The position numbers were made by a program, and so were the translations under genes. Below the pieces are notes generated by a model. That model saw nothing but the letters and a program-made list of their open reading frames with translations. It was not told where the DNA came from and made no database searches. From contig VXRN01000023.1 of assembly GCA_009838465.1 (NCBI GenBank), forward strand, positions 1 through 64,000: 64,000 bases of DNA, in the 5' to 3' direction. The DNA comes from Dehalococcoidia bacterium (GTDB lineage Bacteria > Chloroflexota > Dehalococcoidia > Lucifugimonadales > UBA1123). Shown here one piece after another: positions 29,057 through 37,615 of this stretch; within the stretch, counting starts at the first letter, position 1, and the number at the start of each line of letters is the position of its first letter.

Positions 29057-30156
29057 CTGTCCACCTCGCCCAGAACGATGTCAACCGACCCGAACGTAGT
29101 TATCAGGTCGCCCATCTTTCCCCCGACCAGCATCTGTCGCAATGGCGTCAGGTTCATAAACGACGGTGCTCGTACCTTGCATCGGTACGGCGAAATGCCG
29201 CCGTCGCTTACCATGTAGAATCCGAGCTCGCCCTTTGGCCCCTCGACCGCGGCATAGGCGTCGCCAACCGGCGCCCGCACGAAGAACGGCGTCTGCGCCC
29301 GAATCGGTCCGTCGGGTATCTGCTCTATGCACTGCCTGATTATCTTCACGCTTTCGCGCATCTCCTGGACACGCACGATGTAGCGGTCGAAGTTGTCTCC
29401 TCCGACGCCTATCGGCACGTCGAAGTCCAGCCTATCATACACCTCATAAGGGTCGGCCCTGCGAAGGTCCCACTGTACCCCGCTCGCCCGCAGTATAGGC
29501 CCGCTTACCGAGCAGTCAATAGCGTCCTCGGCGGTGAGAACTCCTACTCCCCTCGTGCGGGTCAGGACAATCTCATTACCGGTTATCAGGTTTTCAAGTT
29601 CGTCAATTTGGCCGGGAAGGTCCTGGACAAGCCTGTCGAGCGCAGTCCAGAACTCGTCGGGCGCATCCTGGAACAGGCCGCCCGGGCGCATATAGCTCAG
29701 AGTGATTCGCGCGCCGCACAGCATCTCGAACAGATCGAGTATCCGTTCGCGCTCCCTGAAGCAGTACATCAGCGGTGTAGCGAACGCTCCCAGGTCATTC
29801 AACAGGAATCCCGTCGCCATCAGATGGCTGGCAATTCGCTGGAGTTCGGCGCTGATAACCCTAATATATTGCGCCCGCTCCGGCACTTCGATATCCGCTA
29901 ACTTCTCCACCGTGCGAACATACGCCAGATTGTTCGACATGCTTGCGATGTAGTCCATCCGGTCGGTCAGCGTCACTATCTGGACGTAAGTCCTGGACTC
30001 CGCCAGTTTTTCTGTGCCCCTGTGGAGGTAGCCGAATACGGGTTCGGCATCCAGCACCACCTCGCCGTCAAACGTAACGCGAAGCCTGAACACGCCGTGG
30101 GTACTGGGATGCTGAGGCCCCAGGTTTATGGTAACTGGCTCGGTCTTTATCGCCAT
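29053..30156 (-). CDS. nuoD: Complex I subunit D (49 kDa type)
   Basis: The 367-residue peripheral subunit binds quinone with NuoB. It starts with NLGPQHPSTHGVFRLR, containing the conserved quinone-site histidine region, and ends with the family-typical DIVLGEVDR. It is not fused to NuoC, which is a separate gene 18 bp upstream. Confidence 0.95.
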   Translation of the reverse strand: MAIKTEPVTINLGPQHPSTHGVFRLRVTFDGEVVLDAEPVFGYLHRGTEKLAESRTYVQIVTLTDRMDYIASMSNNLAYVRTVEKLADIEVPERAQYIRVISAELQRIASHLMATGFLLNDLGAFATPLMYCFRERERILDLFEMLCGARITLSYMRPGGLFQDAPDEFWTALDRLVQDLPGQIDELENLITGNEIVLTRTRGVGVLTAEDAIDCSVSGPILRASGVQWDLRRADPYEVYDRLDFDVPIGVGGDNFDRYIVRVQEMRESVKIIRQCIEQIPDGPIRAQTPFFVRAPVGDAYAAVEGPKGELGFYMVSDGGISPYRCKVRAPSFMNLTPLRQMLVGGKMGDLITTFGSVDIVLGEVDR

Positions 30157-30174
30157 CTCGCCCTGGACTCTAGT

Positions 30175-30618
30175 CTAACCCAGAAAGTCTTTTCTCAGAG
30201 GATGCCCGGGAAATCCTTCCCACAGCAGAATCCTCTTCATATTCGGATGTCCGTCGAAACGAATGCCCATGAGGTCCCAGACTTCTCTCTCCTGAAGGTC
30301 CGCTCCCTTCCACACCTCATACACCGATGAGACTTCCAGGTCTTCCCTGCCGGGAACCCTGGACTTAACCACTAAACTGCTGTTACGCCGCAGAGAGAGC
30401 AGGTGATAGATCATCTCAAAGTATTCTACATAGTCCACCGCTGTCACGGCGTTCAAGAAGGAAAAGTCAAGAGATTCGTCATCCTTGAGTAGGCGGGCGG
30501 CCTCCAGAATGTTTTCCGGCGCGACCCAAACGTCGGTCTGATTATAGTCAACGGCGGCGCCTGGAATCGCTTCGTTTATGCGCTTGGCCGCATCCTCTCC
30601 GGAGTGTGCCCTGGTCAT
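30175..30618 (-). CDS. nuoC: Complex I subunit C (30 kDa type)
   Basis: The 147-residue peripheral subunit has the family end REVWDLMGIRFDGHPNMKRIL followed by GHPLRKDFLG. It helps fold and hold NuoD. A 17-bp tandem duplication lies in the 67-bp gap between nuoB and this gene. Confidence 0.92.
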   Translation of the reverse strand: MTRAHSGEDAAKRINEAIPGAAVDYNQTDVWVAPENILEAARLLKDDESLDFSFLNAVTAVDYVEYFEMIYHLLSLRRNSSLVVKSRVPGREDLEVSSVYEVWKGADLQEREVWDLMGIRFDGHPNMKRILLWEGFPGHPLRKDFLG

Positions 30619-30639
30619 TCGTAGGCCTTATCCTTTTGC

Positions 30640-30673
30640 AGTCTCTCAACCGGGGTAGTCTCTCAACCGGGGT
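30640..30673. repeat. 17-bp perfect tandem duplication between nuoB and nuoC
   Basis: AGTCTCTCAACCGGGGT occurs twice without a gap (30640-30656 and 30657-30673). It is probably a replication-slippage duplication in the spacer. Confidence 0.9.
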
Positions 30674-30685
30674 TGTTGGCGTGGT

Positions 30686-31309
30686 CTAACTCTTGCCCTG
30701 CTGGATGGAGTAGCGCTTGATCTTCTCGTGCAACTGCATTATCCCGTAGAGCAGAGCGTCCGGCCTCGGCGGACAGCCGGGAACGTAAACGTCAACCGGG
30801 ATGATGTGATTAACGCCCGGCACGACGCTGTAAGAGCCGTAGTATGGGCCTCCGCTGGTTGCGCATACACCCATCGAAATGACCCACTTAGGCTCGGCCA
30901 TCTGCTGATACACGCGCTCTATCGCAGGGGCCATCTTCCACGTAACCGTACCCGCGATGATGATGAGGTCCGCCTGCCTGGGGGAAGGTCTGAACACTTC
31001 CATCCCGAACCGCGATATGTCGAACCTGGACATCGCGCTGGCCATCATCTCGAACGCGCAGCACGCCAGCCCGAAGGACAGAGGCCACACCGCGGACTTT
31101 CGTCCCCAGTTTATGAGAGCGTCCACGCTGGTGATGGCCACGTTGCGGTCGAACTCATCCGGCACCTCTACCAGCGGTTCGGCCAGCGCCTCGGTATGAG
31201 TAGCCTTAATATGGTTAACGTAGGCGCCCTCGTCCCTGTCCAGCTCCCAGGTCGTCTGGTGAAGCAGCAGGTCGGGAGAATGGCTAATCAGATTTGTGTC
31301 CTGCGTCAT
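30686..31309 (-). CDS. nuoB: Complex I subunit B, N2 [4Fe-4S]
   Basis: The 207-residue subunit shows all four N2 cluster ligands: adjacent Cys83 and Cys84 in [10 protein letters not shown], Cys149 in GVCATSGG and Cys179 in VPGCPPRP. It passes electrons to quinone. An N-terminal extension of about 50 residues precedes the core. It starts 3 bp after nuoA. Confidence 0.95.
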   Translation of the reverse strand: MTQDTNLISHSPDLLLHQTTWELDRDEGAYVNHIKATHTEALAEPLVEVPDEFDRNVAITSVDALINWGRKSAVWPLSFGLACCAFEMMASAMSRFDISRFGMEVFRPSPRQADLIIIAGTVTWKMAPAIERVYQQMAEPKWVISMGVCATSGGPYYGSYSVVPGVNHIIPVDVYVPGCPPRPDALLYGIMQLHEKIKRYSIQQGKS

Positions 31310-31312
31310 ATG

Positions 31313-31711
31313 TCAACTCCACTCCAGCGCACCCTTGCGCCAGGCGTACAGCCACCCAACGACGAGGATCGCCACGAATACCACCATCTCCAGCAGAACG
31401 AACAGCCCGAACTGGGCAGAAAGCAGGCCGAAATTCGCCGCCCAGGGAAACAGGAACACGACTTCCACGTCGAAGACTACGAATATCAGCGCGAATGCGT
31501 AGAACCGGAAGTTGAACTGGCTCCACCTGCCCGTCAGGGTCTCAAAACCGCACTCGTATATCGCCTTCTTCACCGAGTCGGGAGCATACGGCCTTATCTT
31601 CAAGATCGAAAGGGCCCAGCCTCCAAGCAGCATTCCCAAAGGTATTACGGTAGCGACAAGCACAAAAATCGCTATCAGGGCATACTGCTGAAAGTACACA
31701 TCGTCAAGCAT
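31313..31711 (-). CDS. nuoA: Complex I membrane subunit A
   Basis: The 132-residue protein has three helices. YECGFETLTGRWSQFNFRFY, with the loop cysteine, and LIFVVFDVEVVFLFPWA are diagnostic. It is the first gene of the nuo operon; the 261-bp upstream gap is shared with the divergent polyprenyl synthase gene and should hold the operon promoter. Confidence 0.94.
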   Translation of the reverse strand: MLDDVYFQQYALIAIFVLVATVIPLGMLLGGWALSILKIRPYAPDSVKKAIYECGFETLTGRWSQFNFRFYAFALIFVVFDVEVVFLFPWAANFGLLSAQFGLFVLLEMVVFVAILVVGWLYAWRKGALEWS

Positions 31712-31972
31712 ATTGCGGGGAACAGCTCCTCGGGCTTCGCTTCTGCGTAGCGTTCACATTAAATTCAAGCGTATGAAGCGTCTAAATCAGGCTCGGATGT
31801 CGGCTGAAATATAGCAGGTGACGGCTGGGTCTGCAACTCAGAATGGGCTTCAGCCCGGGCGTCAATCTTACAATTCCGATTCGACATTCCTGATTTCGCT
31901 ACACAATCAGTCCCGTGCTATGACATAATACGGACTCAAATTCCATGAATCACAAATTCCAGAATCCGTAGC

Positions 31973-33022
31973 GTGCCGAAAGACGAAACCCTCCATACAT
32001 CACTTCCCTCAATGTTCGACTACTATGGCGAATATGTTCAGCGTGCGCTCAAGAGTAATCTGGACCTGGGTGACTCAGCCGTTTACGACATGCTCAGGTA
32101 CTACATGGGCTGGGCGGACGAGACGGGCGCGCCAATCAGCGCAATGACCGGCAAGGCAGTGCGACCCACGCTCTGTCTATTCGGGTGCGAGGCTGTTGGC
32201 GGCTCGTTGCACCAGGCTCTGCCCGCCGCGGTCGCGCTGGAGTTCATTCACAATTTTTCCCTCGTGCATGACGACATCCAGGACGAGGATGAGACTCGAC
32301 ACAATCGAAAGACCCTGTGGGCCGTGTGGGGGAAGCCGAAAGCTCTGGTCGCCGGAAATGTCCTCAGGGTCGTTGCCGATACCGCTTTACACTCGCTTGA
32401 ACACGAAGGACTTGGGCCGAAACGTTCAATCACCGCCGTTGGCCTTCTTACCGAGTCCTATCTCGAGATGATCGAAGGCCAGTACCTTGATCTTTCCTAC
32501 GAGGGAAGGCCGGATATAGGAATGGATGACTACCTGCGCATGATCTCGCGCAAGACGGGGGCTCTCCTGAGATGTTCCCTCAACCTGGGCGCGGCTGTCG
32601 GCGCCGACGACCCCGACTTGATATCCGCGATGCGGGAATGCGGAAGGGCTCTGGGCTATGTCTTTCAGATAAGAGACGATGTGCTGGGAGTGTGGGGGAA
32701 AGAAGAGATAACCGGCAAGCCTGTCGGGGCCGACATACTGAGAAAGAAAAACTCGTATCCTGTTGTCTTCGCAATGGAAGCCGCCACCAGCGAAGATCGG
32801 GAAGCGATTGCATCCATTTACTCGAAACCCAATCTGGATGACGGGGACGTGGAGTCCGTATTGACCATCATGGATCGGGTAGGGGTCGCAGATCACGCCC
32901 AGGCCGAGGCCGCCAGATGGGCCGACCTGGCAATTCAGGCAATTACTCCCCTGGAACTCTCTCACCGGCACCGGGAACAGATCGAGGAATTCACTCACTT
33001 CCTCCTGGTGCGAGACAGGTAG
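31973..33022 (+). CDS. Polyprenyl (geranylgeranyl-type) diphosphate synthase
   Basis: The 349-residue trans-prenyltransferase has the first Asp-rich motif DDIQDED at residues 100-106 and the second around FQIRDDVLG. Small side chains before the first motif (NFSLVHD) leave room for a medium-to-long chain product, but length cannot be fixed by eye. It condenses isopentenyl diphosphate onto allylic diphosphates for quinone or lipid precursors. The start is a GTG at 31973; an ATG 14 codons later is an alternative. Confidence 0.88.
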   Translation: MPKDETLHTSLPSMFDYYGEYVQRALKSNLDLGDSAVYDMLRYYMGWADETGAPISAMTGKAVRPTLCLFGCEAVGGSLHQALPAAVALEFIHNFSLVHDDIQDEDETRHNRKTLWAVWGKPKALVAGNVLRVVADTALHSLEHEGLGPKRSITAVGLLTESYLEMIEGQYLDLSYEGRPDIGMDDYLRMISRKTGALLRCSLNLGAAVGADDPDLISAMRECGRALGYVFQIRDDVLGVWGKEEITGKPVGADILRKKNSYPVVFAMEAATSEDREAIASIYSKPNLDDGDVESVLTIMDRVGVADHAQAEAARWADLAIQAITPLELSHRHREQIEEFTHFLLVRDR

Positions 33023-33083
33023 CGAGTGCACCTCGCGGATTGGTAATCTCGCGATTAGCGCCCGGGGTGGAGCGTGGACATGA

Positions 33084-33187
33084 GGCGAAGACGGGAAATG
33101 ACTGAATTGTAGTTCACCCTCACCCCTGTATCGTGGTATGGGGCAGGCTCTAGCCCTCTCCCGTCAAGGTAGAGGGGGATTTCTGCC
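33084..33187. repeat. Composite repeat: degraded family B end plus long-form family A
   Basis: GGGAAATGACTGAATTGTAG leads into TTCACCCTCACCCC, then the long-form insert (TATGGGGCAGGCTCTAG), then the hairpin CCCTCTCCC/AGAGGG. It lies between the prenyltransferase and the nucleosidase-like gene. Confidence 0.72.
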
Positions 33188-33218
33188 GAGAGCGCAATTT
33201 CTATGAAGGGATGATGCA

Positions 33219-33995
33219 ATGCTGGCCGTGGTAGCGGACATGCAGCGGGACATTGGCGGATTTCTCAAGACCGGCCGCTTCAGCGAATCAGACCGAGAGG
33301 GGAATCTGCGGTTCTACACTTCTCGCTCGATTCCGCACGTAGTCGCGGCTATCGGCGGGTTCTCAGGGGACGAGGCTGCTCAGAGTGTAGGGAAGCTAAT
33401 CAGCCACTTCAGGCCGAAGTTTCTCGTATCCGCAGGATTCGCGTCATCTGTCAAGAGCTGCCTGCCTGTTGGCGGGGTAGTCGTCTGCGACCGCATCTCG
33501 GTAGTGGGCGGCCCCGCCTACTCCTGGCGGACCTCGGACGCGCTGAAGATCGAGGCTGACCCTTTGGTTGTGGACAGAATAAGACTGGAGATGAGCAATT
33601 CGGATGTGAAATTCGACGTAGGCGGCTGTCTTACGCTTCCACAGTCCGTAGTCAGGTCGCCCATGAAAGAGTGGCTGGGCAGGACTTTCGACGTTGCCGC
33701 CGTGGACCTGGATGGCTACCGGGTGGCCGATGCCGTCCGAGACGCACGCCTTCAATTTATCCTCGTCAGGGCGGTCATGGATACAGTGGAGCAGGACCTA
33801 TTGCCGCGAGTGTCTGAGACTATGCGCTACCCTCTGGCGAGACGCATTATCCGATCCTCCGCATACGCCATTGGCAACCCTGTCCGTATATTCGAGATCG
33901 CGAAGTCAGCCTCGCAAGCAGGGACGGCCAGAAAGTCGCTCTCCTGGTTCCTGTACCGACTCTCCCGAACCCGGCTTGCCATGGGAGAGGACTGA
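33219..33995 (+). CDS. Nucleoside phosphorylase/nucleosidase-superfamily protein
   Basis: The 258-residue protein resembles the MTA/SAH nucleosidase and hopanoid-associated phosphorylase fold. VAAIGGFSGDEAAQSVGKLI and FLVSAGFASSVKSCLPVGGVVVCD match the nucleobase-binding core. DLDGYRVADAVRDARLQFILVRAVMD sits where the ribose-site Glu/Asp helix is. The catalytic acid cannot be placed with certainty. AAGGGATG lies about 9 nt before the ATG. It heads a plus-strand run with a dehydrogenase-like protein, a sugar kinase and an aldolase, so it may release a base and sugar that the others consume. Confidence 0.7.
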   Translation: MLAVVADMQRDIGGFLKTGRFSESDREGNLRFYTSRSIPHVVAAIGGFSGDEAAQSVGKLISHFRPKFLVSAGFASSVKSCLPVGGVVVCDRISVVGGPAYSWRTSDALKIEADPLVVDRIRLEMSNSDVKFDVGGCLTLPQSVVRSPMKEWLGRTFDVAAVDLDGYRVADAVRDARLQFILVRAVMDTVEQDLLPRVSETMRYPLARRIIRSSAYAIGNPVRIFEIAKSASQAGTARKSLSWFLYRLSRTRLAMGED

Positions 33996-34000
33996 CCAAA

Positions 34001-34987
34001 TTGCGGACCCTGATACTGGCGCCTTTCGATCCGCTTCAACTTGACCGGCTGCGCGCCGCGGTGCCTGTCGAGTATGAAAGTTGGCTGGATACGAGAAGGC
34101 TGACCGACCCGGAAGAACTGGCAGCTCGTATCCATAGGTCCCGTATCTCAATTCTGGTCGTGGAAGCCGAATTTGTGTTTGAAGAAACATTTGACGACGC
34201 TCCCGGACTTCAATTCGTGGGGATATGTCGTGGCTCTACCGACCATATTGACGTGGAGGCAGCCACACGACATAGGATCGTGGTAGTGAATACCCCGGCG
34301 AGAAACGCTCGCGCTGTGGCTGAACACGCGCTTGGTCTCATGTTCGCGCTCGCTCGTAAAATACCGCAGGCGCATTCACACGTCGCCTCCGGTCAGTGGG
34401 AGAATCCGGTTGAGCCGTACATTTCTATGCGCGGCATAGAGATGCAGGGGCGCGCCGCAGGCATTGTCGGACTTGGTGCTATTGGCTCCGAGCTTGCGCG
34501 AATGTGCGCCGCCCTGGGCATGGACGTCATCGCCCACGATCCCTTCGCGGCCAGTCCTCCCCCGGGGATTCACATGACCTCCCTGAAAACCCTGGCGTCG
34601 AATTCGGATTTCATAAGCGTTCACCTTCCGGCTGCGGCAGACACAGATGGGATGATTGACGCTGGTATGATTTCCAGGATGAAGCGGTCGGCCTTCCTGA
34701 TAAACTGCTCCGATCCCTCTGTGATTGACCAGGCGGCGCTGGTACGCGCGCTCGATTCAGGCGGGATTGGAGGGGCCGCATTTGACGTATTCGATACTCA
34801 CCCAATCGCGCCCGACAATCCACTCATGGGACTCGACAACGTAGTCTTCACTCCGCACATCGGCGGCGCGACGGCGGAGACTATTCGGCGTCATTCAGAG
34901 ATGATGACCGACGATATTCTCAGGTTCACGAGAGGCCAAAGGCCCGTCAACATAGTCAACCCGGAAGTGTGGAAGCGATATGGCTGA
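34001..34987 (+). CDS. D-2-hydroxyacid dehydrogenase-like protein with altered active site
   Basis: The 328-residue protein has the NAD fold of the phosphoglycerate dehydrogenase family, with GIVGLGAIGSELARM at about residues 154-168 and the usual C-terminal TPHIGG. The catalytic arginine expected in NxxRG is Asp238 (NCSDPS), and the glutamate expected in DVFxxEP is His267 (DVFDTHP); only His286 remains. It may be a divergent enzyme or a non-dehydrogenase. The TTG start has GGAGAGGA inside the previous gene's end, and the stop overlaps the FGGY kinase by 8 bp. Confidence 0.8.
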   Translation: MRTLILAPFDPLQLDRLRAAVPVEYESWLDTRRLTDPEELAARIHRSRISILVVEAEFVFEETFDDAPGLQFVGICRGSTDHIDVEAATRHRIVVVNTPARNARAVAEHALGLMFALARKIPQAHSHVASGQWENPVEPYISMRGIEMQGRAAGIVGLGAIGSELARMCAALGMDVIAHDPFAASPPPGIHMTSLKTLASNSDFISVHLPAAADTDGMIDAGMISRMKRSAFLINCSDPSVIDQAALVRALDSGGIGGAAFDVFDTHPIAPDNPLMGLDNVVFTPHIGGATAETIRRHSEMMTDDILRFTRGQRPVNIVNPEVWKRYG

Positions 34988-36473
34988 CGATCAAGTTCTC
35001 GTTCTGGACGCGGGCAGCAGTTCAATACGCTGCCATATTGTGAGCGCCGACTCCCGGATTGTCCGCTCAGCCTCCCGCCCCTGGGCGTATCTCTATGAGC
35101 CGGACGCGCCTGAATTAGCGCGCGCCTTCGATCCCGACGCCTGCTGGAAATCGGTGGAAGAAGCTATCAGCGAATGTGTCGGACATACAGCGAGCGGACA
35201 CCTCTGCATCTCGGCCGTTGCGGTGACCTCTCAGCGCCAGTCGCTCGTGTTCCTGGACGAAAGCGGCGGTGTAATGTACGCAGGCCCTAATACCGATCTC
35301 CGCGCTGTCTTCGAAGGCTTCTCACTGGACTTCGAACACGGTCACGTCGTTAGCGCCGCTACCGGAGGCCGTCCGGCCTTCATGACGGCCCCCGGGAAGT
35401 TGGCCTGGTTTCGAGATCACAGAGCAGACGTATATGCGCGGATAGCCAACGTCCTGACGCTTGCTGACTGGCTCACGTTCAAGCTCACAGGCAACTTGGG
35501 CTGCGAGAGGACGCTTGCCTCTGAGAGTGGACTGACCGGCGTGGCCTGCCCCGGCCAGGTATTGTCAGTATTCAGGCGTCTGAAACTGGACTGCCCGATT
35601 CCGCCCGTACATGAAGCCCTGTCGGTGCGAGGCGCCGTGTGCCGGCCCGAACTCGGTATTTCGGGGCCTGTGCCGGTTGTGACCGCCGGCGCGGATACTC
35701 AGTGCGGTCTTATCGGGATGGGTATAGTGGACCACGGCTCGGCGGGAATAGTGGCGGGCTGGAGCGCCACTGTCCAGCTACTCTCTTCGATTACAGACCC
35801 GTCGCCGGGCGTGAAGATGTGGTCTGGGTGCTTCCAGATACCCGACTTGGGGATAATCGAAAGTAACACCGGAGACATGGGCAATTCACTCGGCTGGCTG
35901 GCAGACCTCCTGTTCGGGGAAACGAGCGATCCCTATCGCGCCATTGACGAGGCCGCGAAGACCGTGTCTGTGGGCTCGGACGGGGTATCCGCGTTCCTTG
36001 GGCCGCAGGCGATGGACGCCTCATCCCTCTCTATGAAACTGGGTGGCCTCACCTTCCCGACGCCCCTGTCTCTGGGCGGCCCAACCAGGGGCCAGATCGG
36101 GAGAGCGACGCTCGAAAGTTTTGCCTACGCTCTCAGAGCGAACCTAGAGCAGGCAGAAGGAGCGGCCGGATTCGACGCCGATGAAATCGGGCTGGGCGGA
36201 GGAATCACCAGGATCCCTGTCTTCAATAGAGTCGTCGTCGATGTGGTCGGTAGGGATGTCATGCTGTCTTCCACTCACGACGTGACGGCGATAGGGGCCT
36301 CGCTGGTCGCGCGGAGGGCCATCGGCGAGATTCCCTCATTGTCGGAGGCGGTTGAGCGGCGTTCGCCGAACAATACGCGACTCATACCCGACCCTCAGCC
36401 CGCCCTGGAGTATGAAGACTGCTACCAGGAGTGGCTTCGGATTCAAGGTAGCCTGGGGTATATGATGTCTTGA
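34980..36473 (+). CDS. FGGY-family carbohydrate kinase
   Basis: The 497-residue kinase has both ATPase halves of the family: VLDAGSSSIRCHIVS at the N-terminus, GADTQCGLIGMGIV in the middle and GLGGGITRIPVFNRVVVDVVG in the second half. It phosphorylates a sugar or polyol such as xylulose or glycerol; the substrate is not readable. It overlaps the dehydrogenase-like gene by 8 bp and precedes a class II aldolase by 96 bp, which fits a route of phosphorylation then aldol cleavage. Confidence 0.88.
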   Translation: MADDQVLVLDAGSSSIRCHIVSADSRIVRSASRPWAYLYEPDAPELARAFDPDACWKSVEEAISECVGHTASGHLCISAVAVTSQRQSLVFLDESGGVMYAGPNTDLRAVFEGFSLDFEHGHVVSAATGGRPAFMTAPGKLAWFRDHRADVYARIANVLTLADWLTFKLTGNLGCERTLASESGLTGVACPGQVLSVFRRLKLDCPIPPVHEALSVRGAVCRPELGISGPVPVVTAGADTQCGLIGMGIVDHGSAGIVAGWSATVQLLSSITDPSPGVKMWSGCFQIPDLGIIESNTGDMGNSLGWLADLLFGETSDPYRAIDEAAKTVSVGSDGVSAFLGPQAMDASSLSMKLGGLTFPTPLSLGGPTRGQIGRATLESFAYALRANLEQAEGAAGFDADEIGLGGGITRIPVFNRVVVDVVGRDVMLSSTHDVTAIGASLVARRAIGEIPSLSEAVERRSPNNTRLIPDPQPALEYEDCYQEWLRIQGSLGYMMS

Positions 36474-36569
36474 CGAGTGAGGCCGCTCTTCCGGGGCGAC
36501 TGCACTTTCGCTAGATGCTGTGCTAGGATACCTACCGGTTCCAAGCCGATGATATGAAGTCCTCGTCCA

Positions 36570-37250
36570 ATGAACTCCAGATGGCAAAATCACAAGCGGA
36601 GCGTTGCTGAAACCGCACGAAAGATGGCGGAACTCGGCCTGGTGGTCGGCACAGCAGGCAATGTAAGCGTCAGACTCAATTCCGAAAATGGGTGCGAACT
36701 CATGGCAGTGACGCCATCCGGCAAGTCTTACGACAGTCTGACACAGGACAACGTAGTGGTAACGGACTTCGAAGTCGAACCTGTGGAAGGTGACCTTCCG
36801 CCATCCTCGGAAAGCCTGCTCCACGTGGGCATATACCAAAGGCGGCCCGACGTTCGAGCCATCGTCCACACCCACGCTATATACTCCAGTGTCCTCGCCG
36901 TCTCCGGGATTGATCTGCCGCCGGTCATAGACGAGGTGGTCGTGTATGTGGGCGGCGCCATCGAGGTCTCTCGGTATGGCTTTCCCGGCACGCCCGAACT
37001 GGCTGACAACGTATGCGACGCTTTAGGTGTCAATAAGGCCGCATTCATCGCCAACCACGGCGCTGTAACCGTTGGGGAGACCCTTGAAGAAGCTCTATCC
37101 ATCTGCCTCCTTGTGGAGCGCGCCAGCCAGATTTACATCATGGCCCGCTCGCTCGGTCAGGTCACTCCTATTCCGACGGAATTCGTAGCTGCCGAGACCG
37201 CAATATACAGAATGAAGAACCCGCAAATTGGAGCCGTTGGTTCATGGTAA
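36570..37250 (+). CDS. Class II aldolase/adducin-family protein
   Basis: The 226-residue protein has the zinc site His100, His102 (VHTHAIYS) and His163 (ANHGAV) plus the acid Glu81 (SSESLLH), all as in fuculose-phosphate aldolase. The phosphate-binding GTAGNVSVR is at 27-35. It should cleave a sugar phosphate to a ketose-type product and an aldehyde, or epimerise like AraD. It follows the FGGY kinase and overlaps the next small gene by 7 bp. Confidence 0.9.
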   Translation: MNSRWQNHKRSVAETARKMAELGLVVGTAGNVSVRLNSENGCELMAVTPSGKSYDSLTQDNVVVTDFEVEPVEGDLPPSSESLLHVGIYQRRPDVRAIVHTHAIYSSVLAVSGIDLPPVIDEVVVYVGGAIEVSRYGFPGTPELADNVCDALGVNKAAFIANHGAVTVGETLEEALSICLLVERASQIYIMARSLGQVTPIPTEFVAAETAIYRMKNPQIGAVGSW

Positions 37251-37615
37251 CCGTTCCTGGATTCCTGCTCAGAAGGTTGTACGTAAAACAGAGCCTCAGG
37301 AACACTGACGAGGGCTTTGAGTTCAGACTACTGAACCGGCTCGGATCAGGATATGCCTACAAGATGCACCCAGTCACACTGGACGGACGCGAATTGCCAC
37401 TGAACAGGGCTGCTTTTGATCTTGACGGCAAAACAACCGGATTCGATGAGGTCTCGCAGAACAGGACTTTCACCCTGGCGATGAATAAGAGCATAACCAT
37501 CCGCGTCGCCGGAACACACCTGGATCCCGGTCCCCGCAAGATCGGTATGGCCTTTGACGTTCCCGGACTCGGTACTCTCGGTTTTGAATTTACCGATACC
37601 GTCGCCAATGAGTGA
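37244..37615 (+). CDS. Small beta-rich conserved protein
   Basis: The 123-residue protein has alternating hydrophobic strands (VPGFLLRRLYVKQSLRN, EFRLLNRLGSGY, SITIRVAGTHLDPG) and no enzyme motif. The opening VPGFLLRRLYVK reminds me of a family of short beta-sandwich proteins in Chloroflexota, but I cannot name a function. Its ATG lies inside the end of the aldolase gene and its end overlaps the epimerase start, so it is tightly co-translated. Confidence 0.65.
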   Translation: MVTVPGFLLRRLYVKQSLRNTDEGFEFRLLNRLGSGYAYKMHPVTLDGRELPLNRAAFDLDGKTTGFDEVSQNRTFTLAMNKSITIRVAGTHLDPGPRKIGMAFDVPGLGTLGFEFTDTVANE

